This document shows, in pieces, positions 61,801 through 64,000 of a DNA stretch of 64,000 bases. Source of the stretch: Lophius americanus (taxonomy: Eukaryota; Chordata; Actinopteri; Lophiiformes; Lophiidae); the NCBI GenBank assembly GCA_037951165.1, contig JBBDHG010000019.1, positions 9,871,501-9,935,500 of the forward strand, written 5' to 3'. How positions within the stretch are numbered: the first letter of the stretch is position 1; each line of letters opens with the position of its first letter. The notes beneath the pieces were generated by a model. The model was not told the DNA's origin, did no database searches, and saw only the letters and a program-made list of their open reading frames with translations. A program made the translations under genes and the position numbers.

Positions 61801-63574
61801 ACCTTGCCATATTAATAGTTCACATACACCGAACAGCCATAACATTAAAGCCACTGACAGGTGCATTTTGTCTTTATAATGTCACTTGTAAGTGGGTGGG
61901 ACATATTAGGCAGCAGAACAACTTTTTTAAAGATTTATTTTGACCCACAGGCTGAAGAGTAAAGGAGACAGGGAGAAAGAGATTGTGAGGTGACATATGG
62001 CCAAGGGCCACAGGGGAAATTAAAGATAAACATCAGCTCAAAAGCAAGGCAACATTTTGTCTTCACAGTTGATGTGTTGGAAGCAGGAAAAAAGGGCAAG
62101 CATAAATATCTGAACGACTTTGTCCAGGGCCAAATTGTGTTTGCTAGATGTTTGGGTGACATTACTTTTTTTTATCATTGGTTCTTATAAAAAGGTGTCC
62201 CAACACACAGTTCATCATTGGTTGCTTCTTATGGTGCTGTATAACCCCCAAACAAGACAGAGCGGCCTTGCATACCCGTCCACTGCAGAAAGAAAATACA
62301 ATGGTCACACAACCATCAGAATTGGACCACAGAGCAATGGAGGAATCACGTTTTTGTTAGATCATGTTGATTGTCATATGTCACTTACCTTTGGTAGAAA
62401 CGGCACCAGGGTGCACTATGAGAAGAAGGTGGTGTGAGGCTGTGGGTTGTGATCTGCTAGGAAATCTTGGGTAATGAAATTCATATGGATATTACTTTTA
62501 TAACCTTAACCTAAAAATTGCTAGCAACCATGTACACTCCTTCACAGTATTCCCTAATGGTGCTGGCCTCTTTCAGCAGAATAATGCACAACCTGGCAGA
62601 AGTGCTTCAGAAATTGTTTGAAGAACACAACAATGACTTGAAGATTTTGATTCCATTCCACATTCCCTAGATCTCAATACTATTGAGTGTCTGTTGGATG
62701 TGTTAGACAAACACGTCTGATCCATGAAGGTCCACCAGGTAATTTCCAGGACTTCTGCTCCAATTTTCTTGGTGCATGATACCACAACATACATGCCGGG
62801 GTTTTATGGAGTCCATGCCTCGACAGGTCATAGCTGCTGTCATGTTAACACAGGGCCTTACCTACACGACATTAGGCAATAAAGTTATAGCTGCTGAGTG
62901 TATGGTCATATTTATATTTAGTTTTAACCTGTAAGCCATTACAAACCCTGTCGAAATGATATCAATAGATCCTCAGATCAGGCACAAACACTGGGTGTAT
63001 CTATTTTTAGATCAATCACTAAAATGGGGCAACAAGGATGGTTCAATTACCGGATTAAATACAGTGGCAGTGTTTCCGTTCACTAGGATGCCGTGGTGAC
63101 CATTACTGCCACAGTTGTCAAATATTCCCACAACTTTGGCCTAAAAATGAAATTAATAGCATATTGGAGACACAGTCACGTTATAAAGGAATGGTGGGAA
63201 AGGATTGTGGAAATAACCACTAATAACTGGTAGCATGATAACACGTCTGTTGTTGAAGGAAGATATTAGTCCAATAAAAGGTAAGACACCGATGCTGCAG
63301 TTGATACAGATATCACACCGAATGTTTGAATCAGAGTTTACACGTCTATCACAGATTTCATATAAGGTTCCACAGGTTTTAATTGGCTTATCCAGCTCAA
63401 GGTGCATTCATTACCTTGGCAGTGCTGCTTTGTTGACCGTTTACAAATGTGGTTTTCTGGAATTCCTTTCTCTCTGTTTTTGGATTGTCAGAGCAACTGC
63501 TGGAGGTGGAACCGAAATCTTCCTCCAAATGCAGCCTCCGTGACATGTCCTCATCATACTCCTCTTTTGATTTC
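58823..63574 (-). CDS. cfap36: Cilia- and flagella-associated protein 36 (CCDC104), 3' exons
   Basis: Six minus-strand exons in transcription order: 63445-63574, 63051-63140, 61227-61317 (or from 61347), 60737-60918, 59472-59627, 58823-58906 with TGA at 58,825-58,823. Phases agree throughout (0, 0, 1, 0, 0). The first exon encodes RKSKEEYDEDMSRRLHLEED, as in human LRKSKEEYDQEE. The fifth contains LQQRAAYLRQQRDKLHALKK, the conserved coiled-coil. The last reads EVTAEEKKKLQKRKHLADKL and ends KEEVIKK, like human KLKEEVINK. Family role: an ARL3-binding BART-like protein of the ciliary transition zone; the BART domain exons are outside the window, beyond 64,000. The middle (61-63 kb) is poorly conserved and longer than in human. 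The 90-nt exon and the 5' border of the third exon are less certain. Introns hold two Tc1-like copies. It is convergent with ppp4r3b, as in human. Confidence 0.92.
59748..60267 (+). mobile_element. Internally deleted Tc1-like element in a cfap36 intron
   Basis: About 520 bp with the start of the Tc1-like family (AGGTGAAGTTACTTTAACAT, TGGGTGGGTGGGATG, AGGCAGCAAGTAAATG, AGTTGATGTGTTGG) and the N-terminal transposase text (GGGTCAGAGCATCTCAACGA, GAAAGGCGTCAGAACATACA). It then jumps directly to the 3' terminus (TTTTAATGTTATGGCTGATC, ACTGTA). The catalytic part is absent, so it is a non-autonomous MITE-like derivative of the family at 61,825. Confidence 0.85.
61825..62903 (+). mobile_element. Nearly full-length, inactive Tc1-like transposon in a cfap36 intron
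   Basis: Terminal inverted repeats of about 28 bp are visible: TACACCGAACAGCCATAACA at the left and, read on the other strand, TACACTCAGCAGCTATAACT at the right (about 20 of 28 positions agree). TA dinucleotides sit at the ends. The interior carries transposase remnants: DFVQGQIVF near 62,120, FLLDHVDCHM (about 62,355), LFQQNNAQP near 62,570 (second catalytic Asp region, D to N) and LDLNTIECLLDVLDKHV near 62,665 (third acidic region). Part of the N-terminal half is deleted and stops are frequent. It is inserted between cfap36 exons 2 and 3 of this window and is antisense to the gene. Confidence 0.88.
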
Positions 63575-64000
63575 CTGAGAGCGAAGTGGCATGGGATTAA
63601 AAGGGAAAGAAAAGTGTGTGGTTTTACTACTGCTAAATGCTTGATCTGATGAATCGTCTACTAGTACTTTTCATTAATCAGCCAAATCAACAGAAGCTGC
63701 AACAGAATTGTCCACTGGGACTGTTTCAGACTATATTGAGTGGCCCTGGTGTGATAAGAGCTTAATTAATCTAGAGTAAATCAGGTTCCATTGCCAGTTT
63801 AACCTTTGGCTAATGGTGCAAATGGACTAGAAACTAGAACAAGACACCGGCATCAGGGATTTTCTCATGATAGTGACGCTATGCCCTGGCTGGCTTACAG
63901 GGATTGCCAGGTAACCACAAACAGATCCTTTAATTTGATTTATTTACCAACTTAATTTTCCTTAGAGGAGACTTCCGCAAAAGGATGTTCATGTTCATGT
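63575..64000 (-). other. cfap36: cfap36 intron (partial)
   Basis: Upstream of the first visible cfap36 exon on the minus strand. I looked for the preceding exon (family residues like EEMKILREVL) and did not find it. Nothing else is recognised in this stretch. Confidence 0.6.

Noticed and set aside
1..64000. CRISPR arrays, operons, phage or viral genes
   Set aside because: None seen. The sequence is a vertebrate nuclear locus with spliced genes.

Overview
The window looks like nuclear DNA of a ray-finned (teleost) fish. It carries intron-rich vertebrate genes with GT-AG splicing, AT-rich introns, fish-type Tc1-like transposons, tRNA-derived SINEs of the teleost 'gcgctttt' type, non-LTR retrotransposon remnants and long microsatellites. 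No bacterial operons, CRISPR arrays or viral genes were seen. I built the gene models by hand from splice sites, reading-frame phase and recalled vertebrate family sequences. No database search was possible.

Layout. (1) 1-21,381, minus strand: the 5' end of a Girdin gene (ccdc88a). Coding exons 1-3 encode the start of the N-terminal HOOK-type domain. Introns 2 and 3 fill the first 21 kb and hold a SINE pair, two Tc1-type remnants and several inverted or direct repeats. (2) About 22-32 kb: a roughly 10 kb divergent intergenic spacer, mostly repeats: a CAGTGGTGGA-type MITE, an AT-rich dispersed repeat, LINE 3' ends, and an endonuclease/RT-type LINE with a perfect 82-bp tandem duplication. (3) 32,281-40,351, plus: a complete pnpt1 gene (mitochondrial polynucleotide phosphorylase), 28 coding exons, 770 residues. 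(4) 40.4-44.7 kb: pnpt1 3'UTR and a second decayed LINE of the same family. (5) 45,120-56,245, plus: a complete ppp4r3b (smek2) gene, 16 coding exons, 795 or 800 residues depending on a tandem splice acceptor. (6) 58,823-63,574, minus: the 3' half of cfap36 (ccdc104), tail-to-tail with ppp4r3b. Its introns contain two Tc1-like copies of one family.

The genes do not form a pathway: mitochondrial RNA turnover and import (PNPase), PP4 phosphatase targeting (PPP4R3B), cilium-associated ARL3 effector (CFAP36), and actin/G-protein scaffold (Girdin). Their value is syntenic. From memory, human 2p16.1 also has PNPT1 - PPP4R3B - CFAP36 - CCDC88A. Here ccdc88a lies on the other side of pnpt1 and in the opposite orientation, which suggests a local rearrangement. 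I found no convincing new biological system. The most useful leads are a symmetric 90-nt cfap36 exon, a possible terminal exon encoding a membrane segment in the spacer, the tandem acceptor in ppp4r3b, promoter uORFs, and the repeat structures.
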